Source: Aspidapion aeneum
Taxonomy: Eukaryota > Arthropoda > Insecta > Coleoptera > Brentidae
DNA: 64,000 nucleotides
Reading direction: 5' to 3'
NCBI GenBank assembly: GCA_963576565.1
Contig: OY755042.1
Span: forward strand, 3,090,112 to 3,154,111
Part shown: in pieces, positions 47,501-53,968 of the stretch
Layout of the letters: the number at the start of each line of letters is the position of its first letter
Position numbering within the stretch: position 1 is the first letter of the stretch
Notes under the pieces: model-generated
The model's database searches: none
What the model was told of the DNA's origin: nothing
What the model saw: only the letters and a program-made list of their open reading frames with translations
Translations under genes and position numbers: made by a program

Positions 47501-48307
47501 TAACATCGTCAAAATTTCCATCAGCCGGCCATCGCTTTTATTATTATGATAATATTAGAATGTTAGAAAATTATTTTTTAATTTTGAGTGCATTTTATAA
47601 AAGCTTGTTTGTGACTTAAAATTTTTTTTTTTACCAATTTATTAATTTTTATAATAAAATTTTTATGTTACGCATGATATATACACTACTATTTTAAATA
47701 GCTGGGCAGGTTCTGTGAGTGGACGCACAGGGGCTTAGACATGTCCTTGGAGACGGAGACCTTTGAAGAGTACATGAAAACATTAAGGTTGGAGTGTGAC
47801 AATGGTGAACCGGCCATTTTTAATTGGACTGTGCCCATGGACGCGCCAGATTTATTATATTATCAGGTAAAGACAAAAATTCTGAACCAAAAACATACTG
47901 TTTTGTATTTTGGTAATCTTTTCGTTAGTTAGGACCTATCGTACCTACTTTTTTTCCGTATCTTTCTTCTTCGAAAGAATACCATATTTCGTAAAATTTT
48001 GTTGCACCGAAATTAAAGACAGACAGAAGAGATGTGTTATCTCTTAAAATTGTAACGTAAAATGTAGAATTCATATTTTATTATAATGCAATATTTCCCA
48101 AACACTTTGTCCATTGTACTTTTAAACTTTTAGTGCTACACCCACAGTCATCTTGGATGGAAGATACATGTGGTGGATCCCGGTTACATAGCAAGTAGAA
48201 ACGGTACAAATGGTGTCAACGACAATAAGCATTCCCTCTCGATAATGACAATAATATCATTATTCCTTTGGACAATAATTATATTTTATAAAAAAAGTAT
48301 TTTTTAA
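22158..48307 (+). CDS. knk: knickkopf, multi-exon gene, 5' incomplete (span of all visible exons)
   Basis: Knickkopf is an extracellular, membrane-tethered protein of cuticle-forming epithelia that organises newly made chitin and protects it from chitinases; this is family knowledge. Seen here: nine exons totalling 1695 nt (564 codons plus TAA), all with AG/GT borders and phases that join without a break. Partial-protein layout: residues 1-12 end a first DM13 domain, about 26-132 are a complete second DM13 (NISILDAKTFYIPNLHFDD, VYDIDWLSVWC), about 150-285 a DOMON domain (NCREFL to ITTITYI), about 346-530 a plastocyanin-like region, and 530-564 a polar linker plus hydrophobic tail. That order, DM13-DM13-DOMON-plastocyanin-GPI, is the Knk architecture; Skeletor proteins share DM13 and DOMON but I know of no such tail. 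Missing are the signal peptide and most of DM13-1, which must lie upstream or went unrecognised. Introns range from 267 bp to 9.7 kb and are filled with transposons. Knk2 or Knk3 paralogues cannot be excluded by eye. Confidence 0.9.
22490..22745 (-). repeat. dispersed repeat ending in gctaagataggtc, copy 2 (knk intron)
   Basis: Inverse of 19727-19950. It begins at gacctatcttagcaatatcg and carries a (TG)n run near 22520-22540. Confidence 0.55.
23624..23824 (+). CDS. knk: knk exon: second half of DM13-2
   Basis: Sixty-seven codons, phase 0 at both ends, between the acceptor ttgttttcag and the donor gtaagg. The peptide has LRGYLGEDIEIQLPG, VYDIDWLSVWCVQY and NFGHVKLPKDLDVPP, the expected end of a DM13 domain. 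The upstream intron (22377-23623) contains a 22.5 kb repeat copy described separately. Confidence 0.92.
23825..24810. other. knk intron sequence, no recognised element
   Basis: No inverted ends, frames or repeat partners were identified by eye. Confidence 0.4.
24819..25400 (+). mobile_element. hAT-like element, second copy of the one nested at 4872
   Basis: Perfect 8-bp duplication gcttaaac (24811-24818 and 25401-25408). The sequence is the inverse of 4872-5481 with few changes, so both copies look young. It lies in the large knk intron. Confidence 0.88.
25657..25795. mobile_element. 139-bp hairpin MITE, TA target
   Basis: ccctgtttccaccaatgcat and about 30 more bases are inverted at the right end (atgcattggtggaaacaggg), with TA on both sides. 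Single-strand RNA of this element would fold into one hairpin. Confidence 0.8.
26728..27750. mobile_element. 1 kb long-hairpin transposon, copy 1 (TA target)
   Basis: Ends cagtgtgtccacgtaagttg and its inverse, TA on both sides. The inverted arms are about 345 bp each and nearly perfect, around a loop of about 320 bp. An 86-codon minus-strand frame in the loop recurs in the 50.3 kb copy but shows no transposase motif. Best read as a non-autonomous Tc1/mariner-type fold-back element. Confidence 0.88.
28004..29195 (+). mobile_element. 1.2 kb hAT family, complete copy 2
   Basis: Ends cattggcgtagc and gctacgccaatg, with a perfect 8-bp duplication cgtataag (27996-28003 and 29196-29203). The + strand at 28670-29017 encodes 115 residues of the hAT C-terminal dimerisation domain (YPNLYQLFKVASILPISSAT, CERSFSAMRRVFNWLRTTM, LDSVVDAF). 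The catalytic RNase H core is missing, so the copy is an internally deleted derivative. Confidence 0.93.
28670..29017 (+). pseudogene. hAT transposase C-terminal dimerisation fragment
   Basis: 115 codons with the hAT signature run LPISSATCERSFSAMRR and LSLLFIEKDVEVDL. The Met used is internal to the original protein. Without the DDE core it cannot be an active transposase. The other two copies of the element have the same region on their minus strand. Confidence 0.88.
29378..29768. other. knk intron sequence, no recognised element
   Basis: AT-rich, no repeat partner seen. Confidence 0.4.
29771..30528. mobile_element. long-TIR MITE (GGGACTTATTGG ends), TA target, with nested hAT
   Basis: TA at 29769-29770 and 30529-30530. 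The ends gggactttttgggataaaac and the inverse of ttttattccaataagtccc begin arms of about 70 bp or more. Copy C of the CAGTGGCGGCT hAT (29950-30421) is inserted inside, leaving about 280 bp of MITE. A solo end lies at 6198. Confidence 0.8.
29950..30421 (+). mobile_element. hAT transposon with CAGTGGCGGCT-type ends, copy C
   Basis: Opposite orientation to copies A and B. The flanks ctactttg (29942-29949) and ctaatttg (30422-30429) match at 7 of 8 positions. It lacks the transposase region. Confidence 0.85.
30571..31410 (+). mobile_element. GACA-microsatellite element with hairpin ends, copy 1
   Basis: It starts at aaaaaatactctgccaatat. A hairpin agctcacac...gtgtgagct follows, then two diverged units of about 100 bp (ccagactcaattacctttcg), a conserved segment with ggtaccaaatttcatcaaaatc, GACA repeats and a terminal hairpin tagctcacac...tgtgagcta. 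Extra sequence at about 31040-31260 with its own GACA run makes it chimeric. Such elements resemble mini-me/DINE repeats; the class is inferred. Confidence 0.65.
31922..32670 (+). mobile_element. GACA-microsatellite element with hairpin ends, copy 2
   Basis: Same order as copy 1 but with three of the 100-bp units and a clean GACA run (32480-32528). Copy 1 and copy 2 lie in tandem orientation 0.5 kb apart. An apparent 82-codon frame runs through the microsatellite and is not a gene. Confidence 0.68.
32671..33060. other. knk intron sequence, no recognised element
   Basis: No frame or repeat structure recognised. Confidence 0.4.
33070..33458. mobile_element. MULE-like MITE close to a knk splice acceptor
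   Basis: A 9-bp duplication tttatgctg (33061-33069 and 33459-33467) flanks ends acctctataaa and tttatagaggt. The inverted arms are about 65 bp with interior mismatches. Inside are two copies of a segment with gtcgcgccacccgttttcc. A 9-bp target site with long TIRs fits Mutator-like elements. The right edge is 38 bp before the acceptor of the DOMON exon at 33506. Confidence 0.72.
33506..33679 (+). CDS. knk: knk exon: start of DOMON domain
   Basis: Fifty-eight codons in phase 0, from acceptor accttag to donor gtaagc. A short Thr/Pro-rich linker (TTSTPQPAPTNC) leads into the DOMON domain with FLDKRLQVRWLM and YIAFGISGADNKNQM, a typical DOMON beta-sandwich opening. It is the last exon before two possible continuations: the full-length exon at 36357 or the candidate terminal exon at 33834. 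Both acceptors are in phase 0. Confidence 0.9.
33834..34052 (+). CDS. candidate alternative 3' terminal exon of knk
   Basis: Seen: the acceptor-like tract tctgtttctttag sits 154 bp after the donor of the first DOMON exon. The TAG of that acceptor is an in-frame stop, so the frame opens exactly at the putative exon start, in the phase the upstream exon needs. It stays open for 72 codons and stops at TGA (34050-34052). The peptide looks coding (FTSFLPDGRKN, GLDMKWTFSGLSNDVHC, EEQGIRFFGNG) but I do not recognise it. AATAAA lies 74 bp after the stop. Use of this exon would cut the DOMON domain short and drop the plastocyanin region and GPI tail. A (TTA)n tract after AATAAA resembles the tails of some LINEs or retroposed sequences, so a mobile-element origin, or exonisation of one, is a real alternative. 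Confidence 0.45.
   Translation, partial: KKNASTNCFTSFLPDGRKNILEDHTYYRHTGSSIEGLDMKWTFSGLSNDVHCIKKLQYQKVEEQGIRFFGNG
34126..34131 (+). promoter_or_regulatory. candidate polyadenylation signal AATAAA
   Basis: AATAAA 74 bp after the stop of the candidate terminal exon, followed by gacctttattattatta. Its position fits 3' end formation of a short transcript, or the tail of a retroposed sequence. Confidence 0.4.
34137..34157. repeat. (TTA)n microsatellite
   Basis: About seven TTA units directly after the AATAAA of the candidate terminal exon. Such tails are common on some LINEs. Confidence 0.8.
34158..34375. repeat. degenerate GGACGTCC-type repeat region
   Basis: Frequent gacgtccc, gatgtccag and ggacgtcc motifs in loose tandem order, similar in style to 16545-16995. 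Its open frame is a by-product. Confidence 0.5.
34376..35229. other. knk intron sequence, no recognised element
   Basis: ccctcaaagggcgttagag near 34580 is a short inverted motif. Nothing larger was identified. Confidence 0.4.
35240..35352. repeat. CCAACTGGGCGCCGGG minisatellite
   Basis: Six to seven units of 16-18 bp (ccaactgggcgccgggc and close variants), far more GC-rich than its surroundings. Confidence 0.9.
35353..36356. other. knk intron sequence, no recognised element
   Basis: Contains two weakly similar segments with aaaatggcgga/aaaatggcgaatttctttatt and acggatttgtctcaaa (about 35575-35660 and 35690-35770). No gene was seen. Confidence 0.4.
36357..36553 (+). CDS. knk: knk exon: core of DOMON domain
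   Basis: The acceptor is tttctatttag and the donor gtagag; 65 codons plus 2 nt. The peptide includes VGADVAVAYYDKE, FHAIDYYISAMSQCDG, GVCPDDRIGGRND and a final GITTITYI. It continues the exon at 33506 without a gap (ISGADNKNQM then VGADV). Reading through the donor gives a long open stretch to 36657, which I treat as intron because phase and family homology both need the splice. Confidence 0.92.
37232..38499 (+). mobile_element. PIF/Harbinger-type element
   Basis: The ends gggcccatcgcaccgac and gtcggtgcgatgggccc are perfect inverted repeats with TTA on both sides (37229-37231 and 38500-38502), the target of PIF/Harbinger. The + strand has a 205-codon frame (37272-37889) with an acidic helix (EFLEEYLEDDEIEMMLLD). 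It then runs into a degenerate 18-bp repeat (37670-37805). No DDE core is seen, so the element is non-autonomous. Confidence 0.82.
37670..37805. repeat. degenerate 18-bp CATAAGGC/GGCCCAT minisatellite
   Basis: About seven diverged units around cccataaggctcctg and cccattattcaccggcc, inside the Harbinger-type element. All frames stay open through it. Confidence 0.75.
38940..39725 (-). mobile_element. RTE-clade LINE 3' end
   Basis: The minus strand shows IRYADDIALITDKKDELIKM (catalytic box, about 39700), then CILPVLTYGSQIWTKSNIEK, and a last segment ending EEAYVQNWNEEG plus stop (about 38962). The EAYVQxW ending is typical of RTE elements. Many stops interrupt it. Its 5' side is cut by the fold-back element at 39726. 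Confidence 0.85.
39726..40111. mobile_element. fold-back MITE with 137-bp arms
   Basis: Arms 39726-39861 and 39975-40111 are nearly perfect inverse copies (agagttgattttggttgttt; acgtacgtttctgtgtgttt). The loop is about 113 bp. The right edge is 102 bp before the knk acceptor at 40213. Confidence 0.82.
40213..40457 (+). CDS. knk: knk exon: end of DOMON and linker to plastocyanin-like region
   Basis: One base completes an Arg codon from the previous exon, then 81 codons, then 1 nt. The acceptor is ttcttttctag and the donor gtacaa. The peptide includes EGSISVIAAFGPLNARMEAN, FNNRYDNKCTISLDELPNE and FEVPPWPAATITG, which closes the DOMON and leads into the next domain. Confidence 0.9.
40905..41344. 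mobile_element. MITE with ACTAACAAACGTGG ends
   Basis: About 33 bp at the left (actaacaaacgtggaatttc) recur inverted at the right (gaaattccacgtttgttagt). No clear target duplication was read. Confidence 0.7.
40943..41843. repeat. large palindrome, 370-bp arms
   Basis: Left arm about 40943-41311 and right arm about 41458-41843 are inverse copies with few differences, for example gaaaacactgctatacaata and its inverse. The spacer is about 145 bp. The left arm coincides with the inside of the 40905-41344 MITE, so the right arm looks like an inverted second copy lacking the outer ends. Confidence 0.82.
41844..42281. other. knk intron sequence, no recognised element
   Basis: No frame or repeat partner recognised. 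Confidence 0.4.
42282..42471 (+). CDS. knk: knk exon: start of plastocyanin-like region
   Basis: Two bases complete a Gly codon, then 62 codons, then 2 nt. The acceptor is cgtttttttag and the donor gtaaat. The peptide has TFYVKIGPSGGVRGY, PSYGIAYYINDLLIPDIT and VERGQTYTFVVETGED, the hydrophobic beta strands that open a cupredoxin-like fold. Confidence 0.92.
42472..43278. other. knk intron sequence, no recognised element
   Basis: AT-rich, no element identified. Confidence 0.4.
43279..43408 (+). CDS. knk: knk exon: plastocyanin-like region, central part
   Basis: One base completes an Arg codon, then 43 codons ending in phase 0 before gtaagt. The peptide FHPIYITDSPEGAYSQ is a strongly conserved Knk-type segment. 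It is followed by a charged stretch (EEQREEERVFAGVDID). Confidence 0.92.
44101..45964. mobile_element. DNA element with roughly 230-bp terminal inverted repeats, holding a hAT
   Basis: atatgtcgagtttttcacgt at the left and the inverse of acgtcaaaaattcgacatat at the right start arms of about 230 bp (both with cagctgatttttgtaaacaa or its near inverse). The hAT at 44433-45732 splits the middle, leaving about 555 bp of host element, mostly its two arms. Confidence 0.75.
44433..45732. mobile_element. hAT-like element with TAGGGTTGCCAAC ends
   Basis: The ends tagggttgccaac and gttggcaacccta are perfect inverted repeats with a perfect 8-bp duplication gtttgact (44425-44432 and 45733-45740). Subterminal GGAGGAC motifs are repeated near the right end. 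No transposase frame was seen. Confidence 0.9.
46325..47272 (-). mobile_element. mini-me/DINE-like element, copy 2
   Basis: Reverse orientation. The end ttttacaagcttttattt is followed by CTAT/CTAA repeats (46360-46378), about five units of roughly 130 bp (ttttgacacacttcccatta; gatttggatgaaatttggta; cacccctacccccaccccc), and the other end, the inverse of ggccatcgcttttattatta, near 47270. Overlapping minus-strand frames through the units are repetitive artefacts. Confidence 0.68.
47158..47645. repeat. head-to-head inverted pair of element ends
   Basis: About 112 bp at 47158-47272 recur inverted at 47527-47645 (cgcttttattattatgataa), so copies 2 and 3 of the mini-me/DINE-like family face each other 255 bp apart. 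Confidence 0.75.
47527..47660 (+). mobile_element. mini-me/DINE-like element, truncated copy 3
   Basis: Only the first roughly 130 bp are present. It stops about 40 bp before the acceptor of the knk exon at 47702. Confidence 0.6.
47702..47866 (+). CDS. knk: knk exon: plastocyanin-like region, later part
   Basis: Fifty-five codons, phase 0 at both ends, acceptor attttaaatag and donor gtaaag. The peptide includes LGRFCEWTHRGLDMSLE, LRLECDNGEPAIFNWTVP and MDAPDLLYYQ. The last part leads directly into CYTHSHLGWKI of the next exon, the family's conserved end motif. Confidence 0.9.
47929..48045. mobile_element. Harbinger-type element end fragment
   Basis: ttaggacctatcgtacctac and the next 100 bp match the inverse of the right end of the 37232-38499 element (including ttcgtaaaattt and gttgcaccga). 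It fills nearly half of the last knk intron. Confidence 0.6.
48134..48307 (+). CDS. knk: knk terminal exon: end of plastocyanin-like region and GPI-type tail
   Basis: Fifty-seven codons and TAA after the acceptor acttttag. CYTHSHLGWKIHVVDPGYIA completes the domain. A small-residue polar linker (ASRNGTNGVNDNKHS) with plausible anchor-attachment residues follows, then about 18 hydrophobic residues (LSIMTIISLFLWTIIIFY) and a short KKSIF end. This matches a GPI-anchor signal. The terminal Lys pair is slightly unusual for one, so a single membrane span is the alternative. Confidence 0.9.
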   Translation, partial: CYTHSHLGWKIHVVDPGYIASRNGTNGVNDNKHSLSIMTIISLFLWTIIIFYKKSIF

Positions 48308-48494
48308 CGTAAGGTTTTAGTGGTTTTAGAGTTATTTATAACAACATTTAACTTTTAGATTTCTCTATAAATTTTTAAAATTCATTTGTTTGTTGGTGGC
48401 ATTGATAGGTAGGTACGTTATTAATTATTATCATGTATAAATACATGCAGTAAAAGTCAGTTCAGTTAAGTTAAATGAAATTATCCTAAGCCAA

Positions 48495-48500
48495 ATTAAA
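48495..48500 (+). promoter_or_regulatory. putative knk polyadenylation signal ATTAAA
   Basis: The first common poly(A) signal variant seen after the knk stop, 188 bp downstream. No AATAAA precedes it. Confidence 0.35.
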
Positions 48501-48555
48501 CTTTTAAATTTTTACAGTTGTTTTGAAGTTTTTCCTTTGATAACCATTACTACTA

Positions 48556-48634
48556 TGTCGGCTTAGAACGTTTCTCTACGTTGTCCGATGTCTATTCTCC
48601 TCGTCCTTTGATGCTGACAATCATCTTCTGTTTT
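48556..48634 (-). mobile_element. RTE-like LINE 3' tip
   Basis: Matches 18191-18270 (cttagaacgtttctctacgt; tttgatgctgacaatcatct). It ends where the next repeat cluster starts. Confidence 0.75.
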
Positions 48635-49775
48635 TTTACAAGCTTTTATTTAGCTTCAGATGTTCTGTCTAAATATCTAACTATCTAACTATCTAACTAT
48701 CTAACTATCTAACTATCTAACTATCTATCAAATCTTGTAACGCGTTTTTGACACACTTCCCATTATCCGATTTGGATGAAATTTGGTACAAACATAGTGG
48801 TCCCATGACAATACAACAATAAGAAAAAAATATCCGACCACCCCTACCCCCACCCTTCTATAGAAAAATGTGTTTTTGACACACTTCCCGTTATCCGATT
48901 TGGATAAAATTTGGTATACACATAGTGGTCCGATGATAATACAACAATAAGAAAAAATATCCTCCCACCCCTACCCCCCACCCCCTTCCATAGAAAAATT
49001 TGTTTTTGACACACTTCCCGTTATCCGATTTGGATGAAATTTGGTATACATATAGTGATCCGATGACAATACAATATTAAGAAAAACATATCCTACCACC
49101 CCTACCCCCATCCCCTTTCATAGAAAAATGAGTTTTTGACACACTTCCCATTATCCGATTTGGATGAAATTTGGTATTCACATGGTAGTCCGATGACAAT
49201 ACAACATTTAAAAAAAATATCCTCCCACCCCTACCCCCACCCCCTTCCATAGAAAATTCGTTTTTAACACCCTTCCCATTATCCGATTTGGATGAAATTT
49301 GGTATACATATAGTGGTCCGATGACAATAAAACATTGAAAAAAAAATCCTACCACTCCTACCCCCACCCCCATCTATAGAAAAATGCGTTTTTGACACAC
49401 TTCTCATTATCCGATTTGGATAAAATTTGGTATTCACATGGTGGTCCGATGACAATACAACATTAAAAAAAAATATCCTCCCACCCCTACCCCCAACCCC
49501 TTCCATAGAAAATGCGTTTTTGACACCCTTCCCATTATCCGATTTGGATGAAATTTGGTATACATATAGTGGTCCGATGACAATAAAACATTGAAAAAAA
49601 AAATCCTACCATTCCTACCCCCACCCCCATCTATAGAAAAATGCGTTTTTGACACACTTCCCATTATCCGATTTGGATGAAATTTGGTATAGTGGTCCGA
49701 TGACAATACAACAATAATGAAAAAATGTAATCCCACCCTACCCCCCCCAACCCCCTTTCATAAAATATACTTCAT
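48635..49775 (-). mobile_element. mini-me/DINE-like element, copy 4, expanded array
   Basis: Same start as copy 2 (ttttacaagcttttatttag), then (CTAACTAT)n at 48672-48728, then about eight units of roughly 130 bp. The 5' end is missing. It lies between two pieces of RTE-like LINE. Confidence 0.68.
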
Positions 49776-50150
49776 GTATTCTTTACCATTAGCTACAATT
49801 ACTAGGTCGTCAGTTTATATAGTAGATCGGTCGATAAGGTGTATTCCCATGCCAGTACTTTACGTTTCCAGTTTTTTAGAGCCACTGTGATATATATTTT
49901 AAAAAGACTTGGAGTGATACAACATTCCTTGCTCTAGCCTTTCGTTGCCAGGGATTCCCTTGAAAGTCGATTTCCAATTTTAATTTTAGATTATGACCCT
50001 TTATATAGTTCTTTTATCGGTTTTACGTATGTATGTTTGATATTAGTTTGCTCTAACACTGTTCATATTTTTTCTACTGGAACGATATCATATGCTTATA
50101 ATAAATTTCTGGCACTCCTTTTCTCAATTACTTACTTTAGGAACCTTCCT
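49776..50150 (-). mobile_element. RTE-like LINE fragment, reverse-transcriptase part
   Basis: Matches 18914-19310, including the decayed catalytic-box region (ccattagctacaattactag, the position of the FADDQVIVAN box). About 640 bp present in the 18.2 kb copy are missing between this piece and 48634. Confidence 0.8.
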
Positions 50151-50285
50151 AAGTAAAAAAAAAAACAATTTTTGCAAAAAAAATGTTATAATTTGACTTA
50201 GGGCAAATTAATTTAATATAATCTAATGTAATGAACTGACTTTTAGTATTAATAATATTTTTAATGAGGCTTGGAACTTCATATA

Positions 50286-51296
50286 CAGTGTGTCCACGTA
50301 AGTTGGCGGCATATGGGAAACTTTTTTATTATTAGCTTTACGAAAAAAAGTTATTCTTCATAAAAAGTTCTGCATGGTCCAAAACCTAAAATGCAACCAT
50401 CAGATGTTAAATTTTTTCAGTCATATTACGAGCTTTGTCAAAAAATGTGATTTTTGCTCCAGAGTAAAGTACCTTTCTTTTTGACAATATCGAAAATTGT
50501 TATAAAGAAAAGATGTTTAGAATTAAAAATAGCTTTCAAATATTCAACATTGTTTATTTACATTAAAAAAATATTTTTTTCTTCATTTTCTCTGCGATTA
50601 AGTTTGCACATTAATGCATTGCATTTATTAATTATAAATTTGATTAAACAATTATAAATAAACTTTTAAAAACAATTATCTCTTAATATTTATCGAACAC
50701 TGATAACCTTTAAGTTGCTTAATCACTAGTTTGTAACAAACAAATACGTCTGTCAAACATAAAACTGTACAATACGGATCTCTAAAAATTTTGAAAAACA
50801 CTGTTAGACTGCCTAAAAAATTGTTTATACCGTGGCACTTTTTGAAATAAGATTGTTGACGTTTCTTCGAATTTTCGATATTTAGACAGTTCGCAAAGCC
50901 TACTTTAATTATCAGTTTTAAAAAATGCCAGTGCATCCTAGATTAATTATGCAATTAATGTGCAAACTTAAATTTCCAACGTAATCGCAGAGAAAATGTA
51001 GAAAAAAATATTTTTTTAATGTAAATAAACAATGTTGAATATTTGAAAGCTATTTTTAATTCTAAAAATCTTTTCTTTATAACAATTTTCGATATTATCA
51101 AAAAGAAAGGTTCTTTACTCTGGAGCAAAAATCACATTTTTTGACAAACCTCGTAATATGACTGAAAAAATTTAACATCTGATGGTTGCATTTTAGGTTT
51201 TGGACCATGCAGAACTTTTTATGAAGAATAACTTTTTTTCGTAAAGCTAATAATAAAAAAGTTTCCCATATGCCGCCAACTTACGTGGACACACTG
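50286..51296. mobile_element. 1 kb long-hairpin transposon, copy 2 (TA target)
   Basis: Same ends and arms as 26728-27750 with only scattered changes, TA at 50284-50285 and 51297-51298. A short deletion removes part of the left arm's inner end near 50598. The loop frame (50676-50936) keeps its reading frame with one substitution. Confidence 0.9.
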
Positions 51297-52197
51297 TATA
51301 TCAATTTATCATTAAAAATAATGAAAATAACAAACACTACGTATCTTTTACCTTTGTTATTCAAATTCCCATTTGTGGATGTTTAAAAAAATAGAGAAAT
51401 ATGAAAGTAAAATGTAAGTTTTAGATCAAAACGAGAACGTCAGAATGGTATAAAAAATAATTCAAAATTTTGTAACAATATAAAAAAAATTATACTTAAT
51501 AAGTTAAGTATTACGTTTAATTTCCTAAGTAAAACATAATATCGAGGTTTAGCTTTAAATGTTTTCTTGACTGACAATAATAAAATTCTATTAAAAAAAC
51601 TATAAAGTTAACACATTTTTAAGTTGTTTATAATTTAATATTAATATAAATGTTTTTTAAATATCATTACATATCACTGTGATTATATTTAACTATATAA
51701 TTTAAGGGTCACATACAACAACAATAGCATTTTTGACTGGTTATTTGTAACTCAATTAATTTAGTTCTTTATGAAATAGAGGAAAGTAAACTACAGGGTT
51801 GCGACTTTAGGTAGTGGGTTGAAACTGAAATTTTTAACTTTCACTATTTATTTTTTTGACAATTTTTTTTTGAATTAACATCGTAAGGGATCTGGTAAAT
51901 TAAACGTTTTTTTTTCTCGAAGTCTCCAGTTGTATTGCTAAAATCGCGCTCTTCTTTTTTAATGTATATTTTGTTTATAACAATTTATATAATTTTTATT
52001 TATTAATGTCGATATTAAACTAAAAGAGGCGTTTTCAGCTTTTTGGACAGTCTTTTTTAAATGTCTATATGAAAAGCCGTTTTGACATACTCCGCATCAT
52101 TATCAAGGATAAATAATTAGTTTTTGTAAGATCACATATTTTGAGATTTATTGTTATTAATTTTAAAAATACCATCCTAATATAAACGTTTACGCTC
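51297..52197. other. AT-rich intergenic sequence
   Basis: No frame or repeat partner recognised. Confidence 0.45.
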
Positions 52198-52783
52198 AGT
52201 GGCGTAGACAGCGTAGCCTGCCTAGGGCGCCAACTGTTAGATTATAAAATAATCCCCCAATCGACATGAACATAATTTATCAGTTGCAAACTGACCAACT
52301 GCGGTGCTTATGCTTTTGAAATTAACCAAAACTTTTGCATTTGCTATTTTACGGAAAATTTTTGGCTGCAGCGCCTTTTTTTAAAATTTATTTTTCAAAA
52401 ATTTTCCCTTGTAATTCTTCTTTGTTTTAGCGCTACATTTTCCAAAAAATGATTTATTTTTCAGAAATTTTCAATACAGTTTTTTTTTGCAGTTGGATAT
52501 TTTCCCAGAAAAAACCTAATTTTTCCAAAGTTTCTTTAATTTTCCAGTTTTTTTTATATTGTCAAAATTTTCTTCTTCGACGTTATTTTTCTCAAAAAGT
52601 CAAAATTTTCGTTTTTTTAAATTTTTTCTGTGGCACGATTTTTTTCCAACTCAATTTTCTCGTAGCTTTTTTATATTTTTGGGGTAAAGGCATCACACTT
52701 TGTTTGCCTATGCTAAATTTGGACTTAGCTACGGCCCTGACTTTGTGGTTGCGTGTGTTTTAAATAGTAGTTTACCTAACTAG

Positions 52784-53490
52784 TGCGGAAAGTGCCTCTT
52801 TTCCGCACGCGATTGCAGATGGCCAAACGACGCGATAGCGGAGTTTGGCCAGCAATCAAGTGCGGAAAAGACACTTTACGCACGAGTTAGGTACACTATT
52901 TTTTCTATAAGCGTGAGGAAAAAACTAAAAATTAATCAGAAAATTATTTATATTCAAAACGTTTTAATCAAATCAATTATTATTATTCACATTCTAGCGG
53001 CTTCTAGAACTGACTGGGGTAGATCTTCGTCCGAAGAATCCATTGAAAATCTGATTTTTTTGTTTGAAAAATTCAAAAGACGCGTAAAATTGGCTTTGTT
53101 TTGACAGTTTGTTTGTACTTTGTTGCTATGGTGATTTAAGATGCCAAATCTAAAACCACTAGTGTTCATTGTTGTTTGACATTGACAATGACGATATTTA
53201 TACCGGGGAGGTTTAAAACTTATAATTTGAACCTATTTTACTGAAAACTTTATTTTATCGAAAATATTGAAAATATAGCAGAATTTTAGTCAATTTGAAT
53301 ATTTTTAGGATATTTCGTGTGCTAGGAAAGATACAAATGTATTTTGAACGGTCTAAATGTTATAGAACACCTCAAAATCGTAACAAATTTACTTTTCCGC
53401 ACTAGTGCGAAAAAAATATTTTTCCGCACTAGTGCGGAAAAGTGGCACTTTCCACACTAAAATGCGTGCGGAAAAGTGGACTTTTCCGCA
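52784..53490 (-). mobile_element. GTGCGGAAAA-type fold-back element with possible Crypton remnant
   Basis: Clusters of gtgcggaaaag/cttttccgcac in both orientations mark both ends (52784-52890 and 53395-53490). The minus strand near 53040-52987 reads MDSSDEDLPQSVLEAARM and stops. This acidic start with LPxSVxEAA resembles the N-terminus of insect Crypton-type tyrosine recombinases as I recall them, but the match is short. Confidence 0.45.
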
Positions 53491-53720
53491 CGCTTATAGA
53501 AAAAAGTATTTTTATGGAGTTCCGTAGCCACGCACGTCATCAATTTTATCTTGGTTTACGCCTACTTAAAAAAAATTATTAAACTAATTCCCAATATAAA
53601 ACACTCCGCCTATGGATCTCCGAAACAGTCAATCACAAGCTAGAGGCGGGGCTAGTTGATCCCCCTCAGCCGAGGCGTGGGTGGCTTCAACTCTCGCCGC
53701 GCGAACTTTACCACGAAGGT

Positions 53721-53968
53721 ATAGTCTAAATTATTCGCATTTGTAATGACGTCACCAGGTGAGAAAAAAACGTATGGCGTAGATATTTTTGTCAATCAAT
53801 GTTTTTTGATTGACAATGATGAATACTTCACATAACCAATTAACTACCTATTTAAGTCATAGACACTACTTTTTTTTTAAAGTTTATTGATTGTCACCGC
53901 TGTTTATAATATACTAAACAAAGATAAACAAAAATGACGTCATTACAAATGAGTATAATTTGAACTAT
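53721..53968. mobile_element. 248-bp MITE with 34-bp inverted ends
   Basis: atagtctaaattattcgcat (left) and the inverse of gagtataatttgaactatat (right) continue into attacaaatg/gacgtca arms. Flanking TA on both sides. Confidence 0.68.

Noticed and set aside
46377..49736. Several 75-100-codon minus-strand frames
   Set aside because: They run through tandem 130-bp units and repeat the same peptide; no protein family recognised and no start context.
52198..52741. hAT-like pair cagtggcgtagacagc and ctacggccctg
   Set aside because: The ends are only weakly inverted and the flanking 8-mers (tttacgct and actttgtg) do not match.
53160..53180. CRISPR-like short repeats near TTTTCCGCAC clusters
   Set aside because: Eukaryotic context, inverted not direct repeats, no regular spacers.
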